This document shows, one piece after another, positions 8,544-17,133 of a DNA stretch of 64,000 bases. The DNA lies in NCBI RefSeq assembly GCF_017115165.1, contig NZ_JABXKF010000044.1:27398-91397 (forward strand), written 5' to 3'. Origin of the DNA: Nostoc sp. LPT. Its GTDB lineage: Bacteria; Cyanobacteriota; Cyanobacteriia; Cyanobacteriales; Nostocaceae. Position 1 is the first letter of the stretch. Each line of letters opens with the position of its first letter. Made by a program: the position numbers and the translations under genes. Under the pieces are notes generated by a model that saw only the letters and a list, made by a program, of their open reading frames with translations, made no database searches and was not told where the DNA came from.

Positions 8544-9305
8544 CTAATTTAGCAAATCAGGTTCTTCGCGCACAATCCGATCGTAAAGGGGCTGGAAACT
8601 GAACCACCCACTTACATGTGACCCCACTTGAGTTTGTGTTAAACGGGCTGTTTCGTGTTTGATCGTAGTGGGTCTACCCGCAGCTTCTGCCAACAGTTGG
8701 CCTTGGCACGATCGCTCTAAGCTAATGTACCAAAAGGCAGCTTCATCTACCGTATGTCCCACAGTTAAAATGCTGTGGTTACGCAGAATTACGGCTTTAT
8801 TTGACCCTAAGGCTTGCGCCAGTCGCAGACCTTCAGAGGTTTCTAAAACCACCCCTGTGAAATCGTCAAATAGCGCATGGTCTTCGTAAAAAGCACAGGA
8901 ATCTTGAGTCAAGGGGTCAAGGAGACGACCCAAACTTGACCAAGCTTTACCATACAGTGAATGGGCGTGAGCCGCGGCGATGACATCAGGTCGAGCTTCA
9001 TGAATCTGAGAATGGATGGCGAAAGCAGCTTGATTTATCTCAGCATCGCCTTTAACGACCTCACCTTCTGTGTTAACTAAAACCAGGTCAGAAACTCGGA
9101 TATGACCAAAGTATGTCCCGAATGGATTGACCCAGAAATGGTCTGTAAACTCAGGATCGCGAGCCGTAATATGGCCTGCGATTCCCTCGCTGAACCCAAA
9201 CTTACCAAACAGGCGAAAGGCGGCGGCGAGACGTTGCTTGCGGTGGAGGCGTTCGTCTTCAACTCGCTCGAATACAGGGGGCTGTGGTCTAATGTAACTG
9301 GACAT
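8544..9305 (-). CDS. Class II aldolase/adducin-domain protein
   Basis: 253 residues from ATG 9305; earlier in-frame starts give a lysine-rich extension lying inside the upstream cupin gene and are rejected. GIAGHITARDP and HAHSLYGKAW (first two metal-binding His) followed by RNHSILTVG (third His) are the signature of class II aldolases and adducin head domains, which bind a divalent metal. Typical substrates are phosphorylated sugars such as fuculose- or ribulose-phosphate, but many stand-alone bacterial members are of unknown function. The start overlaps the cupin gene by 17 bp, so translation is probably coupled. Confidence 0.87.
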   Translation of the reverse strand: MSSYIRPQPPVFERVEDERLHRKQRLAAAFRLFGKFGFSEGIAGHITARDPEFTDHFWVNPFGTYFGHIRVSDLVLVNTEGEVVKGDAEINQAAFAIHSQIHEARPDVIAAAHAHSLYGKAWSSLGRLLDPLTQDSCAFYEDHALFDDFTGVVLETSEGLRLAQALGSNKAVILRNHSILTVGHTVDEAAFWYISLERSCQGQLLAEAAGRPTTIKHETARLTQTQVGSHVSGWFSFQPLYDRIVREEPDLLN

Positions 9306-9960
9306 ATTCTTTTTCTTCTTCTTTACAGGGAGCGTTGGAATATCCAGAGCGAAAAGATTTGACGCTGTGAGATTCTGGGATGAACTGGTGGCGCAAAATA
9401 CAACCAGTATCATTACCCAGGATATGGATGGATACAGATGCACTCTGGGATGTGGTTTTGACGGCGTGGATATCACCATCCGGGGGTAAGAGGCAGTAGA
9501 TATCCCCTGGTTGAAGCGATCGCACTTCAGTTACTTGTAATTGTGCGTGTCCTTCGGCATCACCGCTATCTACACGGCGATAGAGTGTTTCTTCTTGATT
9601 ACCTTTGTATAAACCAATCAATCCCCAGGCTAAATGGTCGTGGACGGGAGTTGTGGAACCTGGGGGAATCACCAAACTGAATACTGACAGGGAACGGTCT
9701 TTGGCACGATAAAGCAGCCATTGACCAATACCACCACCCATCCGGCTTTCAGGATTGACTTGGGCAAACTTTTGGGGTAGCCATTGCTGTTGGGCAAGGA
9801 GTTCTTGAAAATAGGGTTCTAGTCTAGCGAGAGTTTGTGTGCGATCGTCAACAGTGCTAGCGCTAATTTCCCGCACTGTTGCTACAAAGGATCGTAGTTC
9901 CTGGCTCTCAATAAACCATTGGTCTTCTGGTAACGGTTCTAAAATAGTGTGGTTCGTCAT
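9289..9960 (-). CDS. Cysteine/thiol dioxygenase-like cupin protein
   Basis: 223 residues with a clear SD (GAGGA 6 bases before ATG). The central cupin core PVHDHLAWGLIGLYKG supplies two His ligands, and GDIHAVKT supplies the third, giving the 3-His iron site of cysteine dioxygenase and 3-mercaptopropionate dioxygenase. Such enzymes oxidise a thiol to a sulfinate with O2. Neighbouring class II aldolase and sulfonate-type binding protein genes support a sulfur-compound role. The C-terminal ~20 residues (PCKEEEKEY) overlap the next gene. Exact substrate cannot be told from sequence. Confidence 0.82.
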   Translation of the reverse strand: MTNHTILEPLPEDQWFIESQELRSFVATVREISASTVDDRTQTLARLEPYFQELLAQQQWLPQKFAQVNPESRMGGGIGQWLLYRAKDRSLSVFSLVIPPGSTTPVHDHLAWGLIGLYKGNQEETLYRRVDSGDAEGHAQLQVTEVRSLQPGDIYCLLPPDGDIHAVKTTSQSASVSIHILGNDTGCILRHQFIPESHSVKSFRSGYSNAPCKEEEKEYVQLH

Positions 9961-10006
9961 CTATATTCCTCTGTTTAGGAGGCGACTAAGATTAACTAAT
10001 TACTAG

Positions 10007-10027
10007 TTCGTAATTCGTAATTCGTAA
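10007..10027. repeat. STRR heptanucleotide repeat, three TTCGTAA units
   Basis: Three perfect tandem TTCGTAA heptamers followed by a degenerate TTAAGAA. Such short tandemly repeated heptamers are typical of Nostoc/Anabaena intergenic DNA. The run abuts the 3' end of the IscB-like remnant. Confidence 0.85.
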
Positions 10028-10035
10028 TTAAGAAT

Positions 10036-10242
10036 TCAATTACGATTTATTTTAATACCAGGATGAATTTTAAAGCCAAGTTGCTCAAGTTTTAGATGAG
10101 AAAGGGACTCCTTCAGAATGATAGTAAAAGGATATCGCTGAAATACGGTAGCTTTACCTTGTGACAATAGTAGCCTAGCATGGCTGATGCGTACTGGATA
10201 TAACGGTTGTTGGTTGGCATCGAGAATGAATACTTTAGTCAT
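10036..10242 (-). pseudogene. Remnant of an IscB-type RNA-guided nuclease (N-terminal PLMP/RRXRR domain)
   Basis: 68 residues. VFILDANQQPLYPVRISHARLLLSQGKA followed by VFQRYPFTIILK is the N-terminal PLMP/RRXRR domain found in IscB and related HNH nucleases of IS200/IS605-type elements. In intact members this leads directly into RuvC-I, written roughly KIDPGSKTTG. Here the frame reads KIHPGIKINRN and stops: the catalytic Asp is His and nothing of the RuvC, bridge helix or HNH parts follows. The stop falls at a heptamer repeat tract. It is therefore a decayed 5' end. Whether any omega-RNA survives upstream (above 10242) is not evident. Confidence 0.75.
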
Positions 10243-10475
10243 GTAATTTTGAATTTTAGATTTGCGATCGTCAGATTGGGTAGTGGGGATTGGGAGAATT
10301 CCCTGACTGAGCTAGGGAACAAAAAAATCATTCTTCTCTGCCTCCTGCTCCCGTTCGGCTACGCTCACGGCAAACCTGCCCCTCTGCCCCTACTTAGCCG
10401 TGGGGCAAATAGTCTTATTAAAGATAAGAATGAGAGTCTAGATACCAACTCCAGCACTCTCGCCTTTACTGCTAT

Positions 10476-10631
10476 TTAGGAATTTCCAAGGAATAAATCA
10501 TCCAATTGTGTCGGGTGTCTCACAATCATTTGTAGTTGAATATTTTTATTGGGAAGTTTCTTAACTGTGATGTTAGCTCCCTTAAGTACGGTAAGTTGGT
10601 CGAATAACCGTTGAATTTCTACAAGCAGAAA
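10476..10631 (-). pseudogene. Orphan C-terminal coding fragment, unidentified
   Basis: On the minus strand a frame of ~51 codons is open from 10631 to TAA at 10476-10478 and has no start codon in a sensible place. Its translation (LVEIQRLFDQLTVLKG, then ANITVKKLPNKNIQLQMIV) has normal protein-like composition and reads like the tail of a lost gene. I cannot name the family. The rest of 10243-10780 holds a low-complexity CCTGCCCCT-type tract and no other gene. Confidence 0.35.
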
Positions 10632-10735
10632 TTATCACATCCAAATTTAAAAAGCAAGTCGATTGTCATAGTTATCGGTGGGAGCAACGTGAATATGGCA
10701 TGATGACCCCGATCGCATACCTGCATCAAAAGAAG

Positions 10736-10755
10736 GGACGTTCTTAAGAACGTCC
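10736..10755 (-). terminator. Perfect 20-bp palindrome after the pseudouridine synthase gene
   Basis: GGACGTTCTTAAGAACGTCC is a perfect palindrome 25 bp past the stop of the minus-strand gene at 10781. On that strand it is followed by CTTCTTTTG, a weak T-rich tract. It could terminate transcription or bind a dimeric regulator. Confidence 0.5.
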
Positions 10756-10780
10756 TCGTAGTAAAATTCACAAACAATTG

Positions 10781-12475
10781 TCAAAAGGGCGTATTTACTT
10801 GTAAATGCAAGGTTTTTTCTAACTGCGGATGCTCGAAGCGAAGTTCTCTGGCGTGCAGATGTAAACGACTGGTAGCTGCACGGCATCCATAAAGGTGATC
10901 GCCTAAAATAATTATCCCAAGTCCTTGCGCATCAGCTGCATGAACCCTTAACTGATGAGTGCGTCCTGTTAGTGGCGTAAATTCTACGCGGGTATAGTCT
11001 CCTTCTATGGCTATAACCTGGAAGTGTGTCAAGCTAGGTTTACCATAGTGCCAATCAACTTTTTGATCGGGGCGATTTTCAGGATCTCCCCACAGTGGCA
11101 AATCAATTTTTCCTTGCTCAACTGTCAAAACACCGGAAAGTATGGCTTCATAAACTTTGTGAACCTGGCGTTGCTGAAACTGTTGGCTGAGTTGCCGATG
11201 AGTTTGGCGATCGCGCGCCAACAACAAAATCCCAGAAGTTTCCTGATCTAAGCGATGCACAGATAGAAGTTCCATACTATCAGGTAATAGATGGCGTAAG
11301 CGACTCAAGACACTATCTTGGCGATCGCGATAACGACCGGGTACTGAAAGTAATCCAGCAGGTTTGTTTACAGCAATCAGCCATTCATCTTCATAAATAA
11401 TCGGTAAAGTGACCTCTCCCCAAACTCTTCCCCGATCAGGGAAGGGGCTTCTTACTCCCTTTTCCCTAGCTGGCAAGGGAGGTTTCAAGCCTGAGAGCAA
11501 AAACCCCATCAATGGCTGACATCGCTCGGCACACGCTCCATAAAATTTTCCCGGAATTTTATCCTGATTTACGGAAGACACACCCCACCAAAATTCTGCC
11601 ATTGCTAGGGGTTTGAGATTATGTGTTGCCGCATAATGAAGCAGCTTTGGGGCACAACAGTCTCCTGTACCAGTGGGCGAACCTCCTGGCATCAATTCTT
11701 GCAATGATTGCGATCGCCCGGAAAAATTAGTCAGGCTGTAGCTAGCGTGCATTTTAGCTTGCAATTCACAAGAAAGTGCTTTACGCTGTCGTTTCAGTTC
11801 GCTAATTCGCGTATCTGTCGCTGTAATTAACTGCTGGAGGGGCTGTAATACGGCATTTTGCTGGCGTTTAAGTTGTCGTCGCTCAATTCCCTGCTGACGA
11901 CTCTCTTCGTCGAGTTGTTCAAGGGCAATCGTGAGTGCTTCGGGAGAGAGTGTATTGCAGATTTGCTGACGTTTTTCCTGTCGTTGATGTTTGCAATAGC
12001 GATGGCGATCGCTCATTGCTTGCAACTGCTGCTCAAAGTCATTAAACAGGATTTCATACTGCTGGCGTTCGGTCAGTTGCTTCAAGGTAATAATTTCTTG
12101 CTTAATCGCATCCAACTCAGCCAAAGTACGGGCTTCCTCGAAAGCAACTTCGTCTCGTCCAGGAATTGGCGGCACCCAGCCCTCAACCACACTGCAACCA
12201 TTTAAAAGACCGGAAAAGGCTTTTAGTACCCGTTGCTCGCCATTAGGCAGTTCAACCAATAGTATTCCATACATCTTCCCTTCACGAGAATAACAGTCAT
12301 TGTTGGCAAGATATTGCATTAGTCCGTGGGTGATCGCTTCGGACATTGAAGTGCGGGGTAATTTTAGGCAATCGCCACTTTGGGGACAACGACCTTCGTA
12401 CCAATAACTACAAGATGAGTCGCCGTTCGCAAAATCGCAGTCGATGAAATCTGAAAGTGCGTGCAGAACTACCAT
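10781..12475 (-). CDS. RluA-family pseudouridine synthase with long N-terminal extension
   Basis: 564 residues. The C-terminal ~210 residues are an RluA-type catalytic domain: YEDEWLIAVNKPAGLLSVPG, the catalytic Asp in HRLDQETSG, and GRTHQLRVH. It converts specific uridines in rRNA or tRNA to pseudouridine. The N-terminal ~350 residues hold Cys-containing segments (DSSCSYWYEGRCPQSGDC) and a long charged, Gln/Arg-rich coiled-coil region, as in the long cyanobacterial/proteobacterial form of this enzyme. Between the two parts a Pro-rich stretch (~355-385) is encoded by what looks like an intergenic repeat inserted in frame. The start codon is only 4 bp from an inverted-repeat element, and no SD is visible. 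Confidence 0.87.
   Translation of the reverse strand: MVVLHALSDFIDCDFANGDSSCSYWYEGRCPQSGDCLKLPRTSMSEAITHGLMQYLANNDCYSREGKMYGILLVELPNGEQRVLKAFSGLLNGCSVVEGWVPPIPGRDEVAFEEARTLAELDAIKQEIITLKQLTERQQYEILFNDFEQQLQAMSDRHRYCKHQRQEKRQQICNTLSPEALTIALEQLDEESRQQGIERRQLKRQQNAVLQPLQQLITATDTRISELKRQRKALSCELQAKMHASYSLTNFSGRSQSLQELMPGGSPTGTGDCCAPKLLHYAATHNLKPLAMAEFWWGVSSVNQDKIPGKFYGACAERCQPLMGFLLSGLKPPLPAREKGVRSPFPDRGRVWGEVTLPIIYEDEWLIAVNKPAGLLSVPGRYRDRQDSVLSRLRHLLPDSMELLSVHRLDQETSGILLLARDRQTHRQLSQQFQQRQVHKVYEAILSGVLTVEQGKIDLPLWGDPENRPDQKVDWHYGKPSLTHFQVIAIEGDYTRVEFTPLTGRTHQLRVHAADAQGLGIIILGDHLYGCRAATSRLHLHARELRFEHPQLEKTLHLQVNTPF
11410..11495. repeat. Repeat-like insert inside the pseudouridine synthase gene
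   Basis: This stretch has the CTTCCCC/GGGGAAG and TCCCT/AGGGA hairpin style of cyanobacterial intergenic repeats but sits in a coding sequence and keeps the frame. It encodes a Pro/Arg-rich segment (LKPPLPAREKG, SPFPDRGRVWG) just before the catalytic domain. Confidence 0.5.
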
Positions 12476-12479
12476 AAAC

Positions 12480-12621
12480 TATATGACGTTGCTAAGTGAA
12501 AATAGAAATTTGCCTCATACACAGACGCACCGGAAAGTCTGAGCAAAACAGAGGCGCAGAGAATAAGAATTTGGAATATTTGATTTTTGAATTTCATATC
12601 CAAATTTAGCAACGTTATATA
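12480..12621. mobile_element. MITE-like 142-bp element with 16-bp inverted ends
   Basis: The ends TATATGACGTTGCTAA (12480-12495) and TTAGCAACGTTATATA (12606-12621) are inverted repeats matching at 15 of 16 positions. There is no coding capacity inside. No flanking duplication longer than a possible TA is visible. It lies immediately upstream of the start codon of the minus-strand pseudouridine synthase gene, so it supplies that gene's 5' leader. Confidence 0.5.
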
Positions 12622-12780
12622 TAATACAAAATTTTATTATTTTCCTCATCTGAAATTACCTGACACATGATTGGTTAAGCCCTTAAAATGTAAACCTTTA
12701 TCAGTACTTATACAGTGTAGTTTTAGTATTATATATGCTATTTATTGAATTACTGAGAGGTTTTAAATGGAATTTATACT

Positions 12781-13473
12781 ATGGACTTAGTAATTGTTGG
12801 AATCAAGTACAATAAGTGGAAAAACACTGTTTGGAAAGGTCAAATCATACCTATAGAGATTGACAGATCAGAGGCTCATGGATATCAGGGGCGCTATACT
12901 GTAAAAATTTATGGAAAAATTTTAGGCTTATTTCCAAAAAATCAAGAGAAACTACCTATTGGAACCAAAATATTTGCAATACTTCATACCTATCAAAATC
13001 ATGTAAAAGCAACGCTTGTTGACAAACCTATTAATTGGATATTTCCATTCTCTGAAGGTTCACAAGATTGTTTTTCAAGTGAGTTTTTATCAAAGTTTGA
13101 TGACATGATTTTAGGTATAGATTTCTATAGATTTCAGGAAGAAAGTTCACCAATTAAATTCCATGAATGGTTACTTAGAATGGGATTAGATGAAAATAGT
13201 GTAGATGAAAAAGTAGTTGGACAATATCTTTGTTTTCAAGCTTGGCTAGCAGACCAAGCTCAGTCTTTCGAGGATAAATATGATGATGAAGAAGTAGAGA
13301 AATACAAAGAATATTGTAGACAAGAAAAGGAGCTTTTAGAAGCAGAACAAAGTTTAATGATATGGGAATTTCAACAAGAAGAAATACGAAGAAATTATGG
13401 TGAAAATGCTTCAATGGATGAATATGGTGTTATTTTTAATGATGACGGAGAATATATTGGAATGTATTATTAA
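12781..13473 (+). CDS. Uncharacterised acidic protein
   Basis: 230 residues, AT-rich codons, no signal peptide or membrane segment. The first ~85 residues are beta-rich (GRYTVKIYGKILGLFPKN, GTKIFAILHTYQNHVKATLVD), perhaps a small barrel. The last ~70 are very acidic and charged with coiled-coil character (YDDEEVEKYKEYCRQEKELLEAEQ). I do not recognise the family. The start is uncertain: GAGAGG lies 21 bases before ATG 12781 and closer to an overlapping ATG in another frame. It stands alone, with ~160 bp before it and ~200 bp after it. Confidence 0.55.
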   Translation: MDLVIVGIKYNKWKNTVWKGQIIPIEIDRSEAHGYQGRYTVKIYGKILGLFPKNQEKLPIGTKIFAILHTYQNHVKATLVDKPINWIFPFSEGSQDCFSSEFLSKFDDMILGIDFYRFQEESSPIKFHEWLLRMGLDENSVDEKVVGQYLCFQAWLADQAQSFEDKYDDEEVEKYKEYCRQEKELLEAEQSLMIWEFQQEEIRRNYGENASMDEYGVIFNDDGEYIGMYY

Positions 13474-13676
13474 ACTTTATTGCCTTATATCTGGTGTTGA
13501 GTAAGTTCGATCACCTTAATCTGTATTGTTTTGCGGCGTTTCCGAATTAATACATGAACTATTATTTCTAACTTTGCGTTTATGCGTTAGTTCTTTATAT
13601 TCTTATTCATTAACGCCTATTTGAGTGATCGCAGCCAAAGATTCAACATCTAATGCACCAGATGACTCTCTAAGAT

Positions 13677-14966
13677 TTATTTAGGAGGAATCGAAGCATC
13701 GTTTTCCGGTGAATTGTCTGGTAAGGTGGATAGAGATTCTGGATCTTTTATCATACCATGCTGCTCTTGCCCTCTCAGTCCAAGATATGTTGCGGCACTG
13801 ATTCCTTGTAGCGCCAGAAGTGTATCATCAAATTCTGGCATTGCTAGATTTTTAATCACCTCCCAAACAAAAAATAGTCCGATGGCAACTGTCCAAATAA
13901 ATGTTTGGAAGCGATGAAAATTGACTCCATTAATATCTGATAATATATCGGTGAAAAACCCTTCTGAAACGCCTTGACTACCTTTTCTATTTTTCTCATT
14001 ACCCTGCCCATCAATTAATGAAGTACCAAATGCAGTTACAGAGTTAATTCCTAATAAAACTAGTGATTGTCCAGTTAAAATATTGGTGTAATCTCCTGTT
14101 ATGCCGTAGATAATCAGGTAAGCAGAAAAAATGAGAAATGTCCAGAAAGCAAGTTGAGATATTGATAAGCTGAAGGGATTTCTATACTCTTCATTTGAAC
14201 CAAGAAAAAACTTAGCAATTCCCGAACGAGCTTCCTTTTCAGGTAGAAACTCTTTTGTAACCAACATTTCCTGACCATTGATTACTTCTTTTTTAGAGTA
14301 AATTCCTTCTATTCCAGGGCTACGTAGACTGTCTCGACCATATCTGATAAATATCAAGATAATAGCTATAACTAGAAACAGACACAGCCAAAATCGCCAT
14401 GATAATAGAACAATTTTTAATTGAGGAGGCGAGAGAGGATCGCTCACCAGAATCGCAACTTTACTGGGACAGCCTACCCCAACTATCGTATCAATACTAT
14501 ATTTGGGCCTGCCACCAAGTAGCGAATTCCATGCAGTTTCAGATACATCAGTACGTTCAAGCTGAAAAGCTAACCAATCATTATTAAGAGTTTTCTTTTG
14601 ATCTTCACCCTCCTCCATGACGCTGACAGGTTCTCCGTGGACATTCTCTAGCTGATAGCCATTCAGGTACAACACTAATTGGCGAGGATCGAATGAATTG
14701 CCTTTAGGCGTTGCACTTGTGGCTGCTGCTGACAATCCTTTAACTTTTACCCTGATGCGATCGCCCATCTTAACTTGGCTGCGATCATTATCAGCAATGA
14801 CTCGTTCCGTTCTGAGAGTTGCAGGAACATAACAAGCGCGAGACGATGCAAAATTCACAGAAGGGATACCAGAATTATCTTGAGCGATCGCAGAAAAGTT
14901 GATAGAAACAACCACAGAAAACACCAATAGAAAAATAGCAGTAAATCTTTTAGTCTTTCTATACAT
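13677..14966 (-). CDS. Signal-peptide membrane protein of unknown function
   Basis: 429 residues. A signal peptide (~8-28, ending SAIAQ) leads to a ~150-residue periplasmic-side domain (CYVPATLRTERVIADNDRSQVKMGD, then YLNGYQLENVHG). A membrane helix at ~183-207 follows, then a cytoplasmic linker, three further hydrophobic segments (~268-290, ~297-318, ~352-373), and a polar tail. SAATYLGLRGQEQ near the end resembles a motif of uncharacterised cyanobacterial membrane proteins. No enzymatic motif is visible. It is a single gene, divergent from the nadR gene; function unknown. Confidence 0.7.
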   Translation of the reverse strand: MYRKTKRFTAIFLLVFSVVVSINFSAIAQDNSGIPSVNFASSRACYVPATLRTERVIADNDRSQVKMGDRIRVKVKGLSAAATSATPKGNSFDPRQLVLYLNGYQLENVHGEPVSVMEEGEDQKKTLNNDWLAFQLERTDVSETAWNSLLGGRPKYSIDTIVGVGCPSKVAILVSDPLSPPQLKIVLLSWRFWLCLFLVIAIILIFIRYGRDSLRSPGIEGIYSKKEVINGQEMLVTKEFLPEKEARSGIAKFFLGSNEEYRNPFSLSISQLAFWTFLIFSAYLIIYGITGDYTNILTGQSLVLLGINSVTAFGTSLIDGQGNEKNRKGSQGVSEGFFTDILSDINGVNFHRFQTFIWTVAIGLFFVWEVIKNLAMPEFDDTLLALQGISAATYLGLRGQEQHGMIKDPESLSTLPDNSPENDASIPPK

Positions 14967-15165
14967 TGCTCAGTATTACCAAGTAAACTATGTCGTAGTT
15001 TACTCCTACTTGAGCCATTTGGAATATTAAAAAACTTGTCTAGAATGAAAAACAATACCTTTGCAAAAAAGAGAGAGGCAATGGCTGCAACAGGCTTTAT
15101 CCTTTTGGCTAATTGTAAAGTGGCAGTCATGGGGCAACAATAGGTATCTATGGAAAGTCAAAATT

Positions 15166-16191
15166 ATGACTGGTAAATGCGGACTCACACTAGGTAAATA
15201 CGCGCCTCTCCATAAAGGGCATCAATTGGTGATTGAAACAGCCTTAGCAGAGATGGATGAAGTGCTGGTGATGATTTATGAGTGTCCAGAGGTGACTGCT
15301 ATTCCTTTAACAGTTAGAGCGAATTGGCTGCGGCAAATTTATCCACAAATCCAGGTGATTGAAGCGTGGGATGGCCCAACTGAGGTTGGTGATACTCCTG
15401 AGATTAAGCAAAAGCACGAAGATTACATCCTGAAACAATTAAAATCAAAAAAAGTTACCCACTTTTACTGTAGTGAATTTTACGGTGAACACGTAAGTCA
15501 GGCATTGGGGGCAGTTAATCGGCTCGTGGATTGCGATCGCCAAACTTTTCCAATTTCTGGAACGCAAGTAAGAAGAGACGCTTACGCATTTCGGGAGTAT
15601 TTACATCCTGATGTGTACCGCGATCTGATCGCTAATATTGTTTTTATGGGCGCTCCTTCAACTGGTAAAACCACGATTGCATCACAATTAGCTAAAGAGT
15701 TTAACACTGTATGGATGCCTGAGTATGGACGCGAGTATTGGGAAAAATATCAAATTAATAGACAACTTTCGCTCTCCCAACTTGTGGAAATTGCCAAAGG
15801 GCATTTAGAACGTGAAGAAGCCTTCTTATTGCAAGCAAACCAGTATTTATTTACAGATACCAATGCATTAACAACCTATCAATTCTCGTTGTATTACCAC
15901 AAAACTGTTGCTCCAGAGTTAGCAGAACTTGCCCATCAAGCCATGTCGCGCTATGATTTGGTGTTTCTTTGCGATTCAGATATACCTTATGATGATACCT
16001 GGGATCGCTCTGGAGAAGCAAACCGTAACATATTTCAAAAACAGATTCAGAGCGACTTAATTATTAGAAAAATTCCATTTTTTCACTTGAATGGCGACCT
16101 TAATACACGCGTTAGTATTGTTAAAAGAGTATTGTCTCGCTACTACAAATATGGCAACCTGGGAAAGTTATTTTACCATGAAGTTATTTAA
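15166..16191 (+). CDS. nadR: NadR-type NMN adenylyltransferase / nicotinamide riboside kinase
   Basis: 341 residues from ATG 15166 (GGAAAG upstream); the earlier in-frame ATG adds sequence without similarity. The N-terminal half is a nucleotidyltransferase: GKYAPLHKGHQLVIETAL carries the HxGH motif, and ISGTQVRRD near residue 140 is the second adenylyltransferase motif. The C-terminal half has a Walker A, GAPSTGKTT (~164-172), as in the ribosylnicotinamide kinase domain. The bifunctional enzyme phosphorylates nicotinamide riboside and adenylates NMN to NAD. The E. coli-type DNA-binding domain is absent. pnuC follows after 14 bp, forming an NAD-salvage operon. Confidence 0.9.
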   Translation: MTGKCGLTLGKYAPLHKGHQLVIETALAEMDEVLVMIYECPEVTAIPLTVRANWLRQIYPQIQVIEAWDGPTEVGDTPEIKQKHEDYILKQLKSKKVTHFYCSEFYGEHVSQALGAVNRLVDCDRQTFPISGTQVRRDAYAFREYLHPDVYRDLIANIVFMGAPSTGKTTIASQLAKEFNTVWMPEYGREYWEKYQINRQLSLSQLVEIAKGHLEREEAFLLQANQYLFTDTNALTTYQFSLYYHKTVAPELAELAHQAMSRYDLVFLCDSDIPYDDTWDRSGEANRNIFQKQIQSDLIIRKIPFFHLNGDLNTRVSIVKRVLSRYYKYGNLGKLFYHEVI

Positions 16192-16205
16192 TAAAATGCA
16201 TTAAA

Positions 16206-16853
16206 ATGATTGAATTTTGGAGTGTAAATACTATCGCCTTTAATCTTATGGGATACCCCATGAGTTATGTATAATTCTTAGGAACGATTTTTTCTCTATG
16301 GTCGGTGTGGCTAATTTCTCAGAAGAAAATCCTGACTTGGCCTGTTGGGATAGTCAGCGTCTTGCTATACATGGCGCTTTTCTATCAAATCCGCTTGTAT
16401 TCGGACATGTTAGAACAAATCTACTATTTAGTTATTAGTGTGTATGGTTGGTGGCGATGGATTACACCTGAACGTGATACTGGTAAAGTTTTGCAGGTTC
16501 GGTATAGTTCCCCAAGTAAAATTGTTTTGATTGCAGCAATTACAATAGCAGTTTCATTTGCAACAGGAGCTTTGATGAGTCAAATTCACCATTTACTCCC
16601 TGCAATATTTTTAGAGAAAGCTTCTTTTCCTTATTTAGATGCACTCACAACAATTATGAGTTTTACTGCTATGTGGCTGATGGTGCAAAAAAGGATTGAA
16701 AGCTGGTATTACTGGATTATTGTTGATGTTATTGGTATTTGGTTGTACTACGTTAAAGAAGTTAAATTTATTGCTTTTCTTTATGTAATTTTTTTGTTCA
16801 TCGCAATTAACGGCTCAATATCTTGGCTCAAGACAGCTAAAATACAGGACTGA
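16206..16853 (+). pseudogene. pnuC: PnuC nicotinamide riboside transporter gene with in-frame stop
   Basis: From ATG 16206, 14 bp after nadR, the frame reads MIEFWSVNTIAFNLMGYPMSYV, then TAA at 16272-16274, then FLGTIFSLWSVWLISQ and on without a break to 16853. The 215-codon frame is the normal PnuC length. It has the family's WPVGI, helices, and W-rich transporter core (YGWWRW, WYYWIIVDVIGIWLYYVKE). TAA most likely replaces GAA, a single-base change. Downstream initiation at GTG 16305 would lose the first helix. Either the gene is inactive, the shorter form is made, or the base is a sequencing error. Confidence 0.82.
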
Positions 16854-16916
16854 GAACCCCTGTATATATTTTCTGTTTCGTAGTGCCGTGGCACAGTGAA
16901 AATAGTGCATTAGATG

Positions 16917-16983
16917 TAGGTTGGGTTGAGCAACGAAACCCAACATTGATCTGAGTGTTGGGTTGAGCAACGAAACCCAACCT
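16917..16983. repeat. Paired TTGGGTTGAG...AAACCCAA palindromic repeats
   Basis: Two successive copies of a hairpin-forming repeat (TTGGGTT-gagcaacg-AAACCCAA) lie after pnuC. Relatives occur at 24763-24833, 30199-30290 and 62388-62400. The DNA from 16984 to 17133 holds further repeat-type sequence and no gene. Confidence 0.75.
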
Positions 16984-17133
16984 TGTATTTTAGAAAGAGT
17001 AGTAGACCGTCCCAACCTTGGTCATAATAGACCGCTTTGTAGCACGGGTCACTACAATATCAGGCGATGGCGTAGCCCAGAACAGGCATCGCACTTTTTA
17101 TCTCAATGTCTGAGCCGTCCCCCCTTACCAAGG

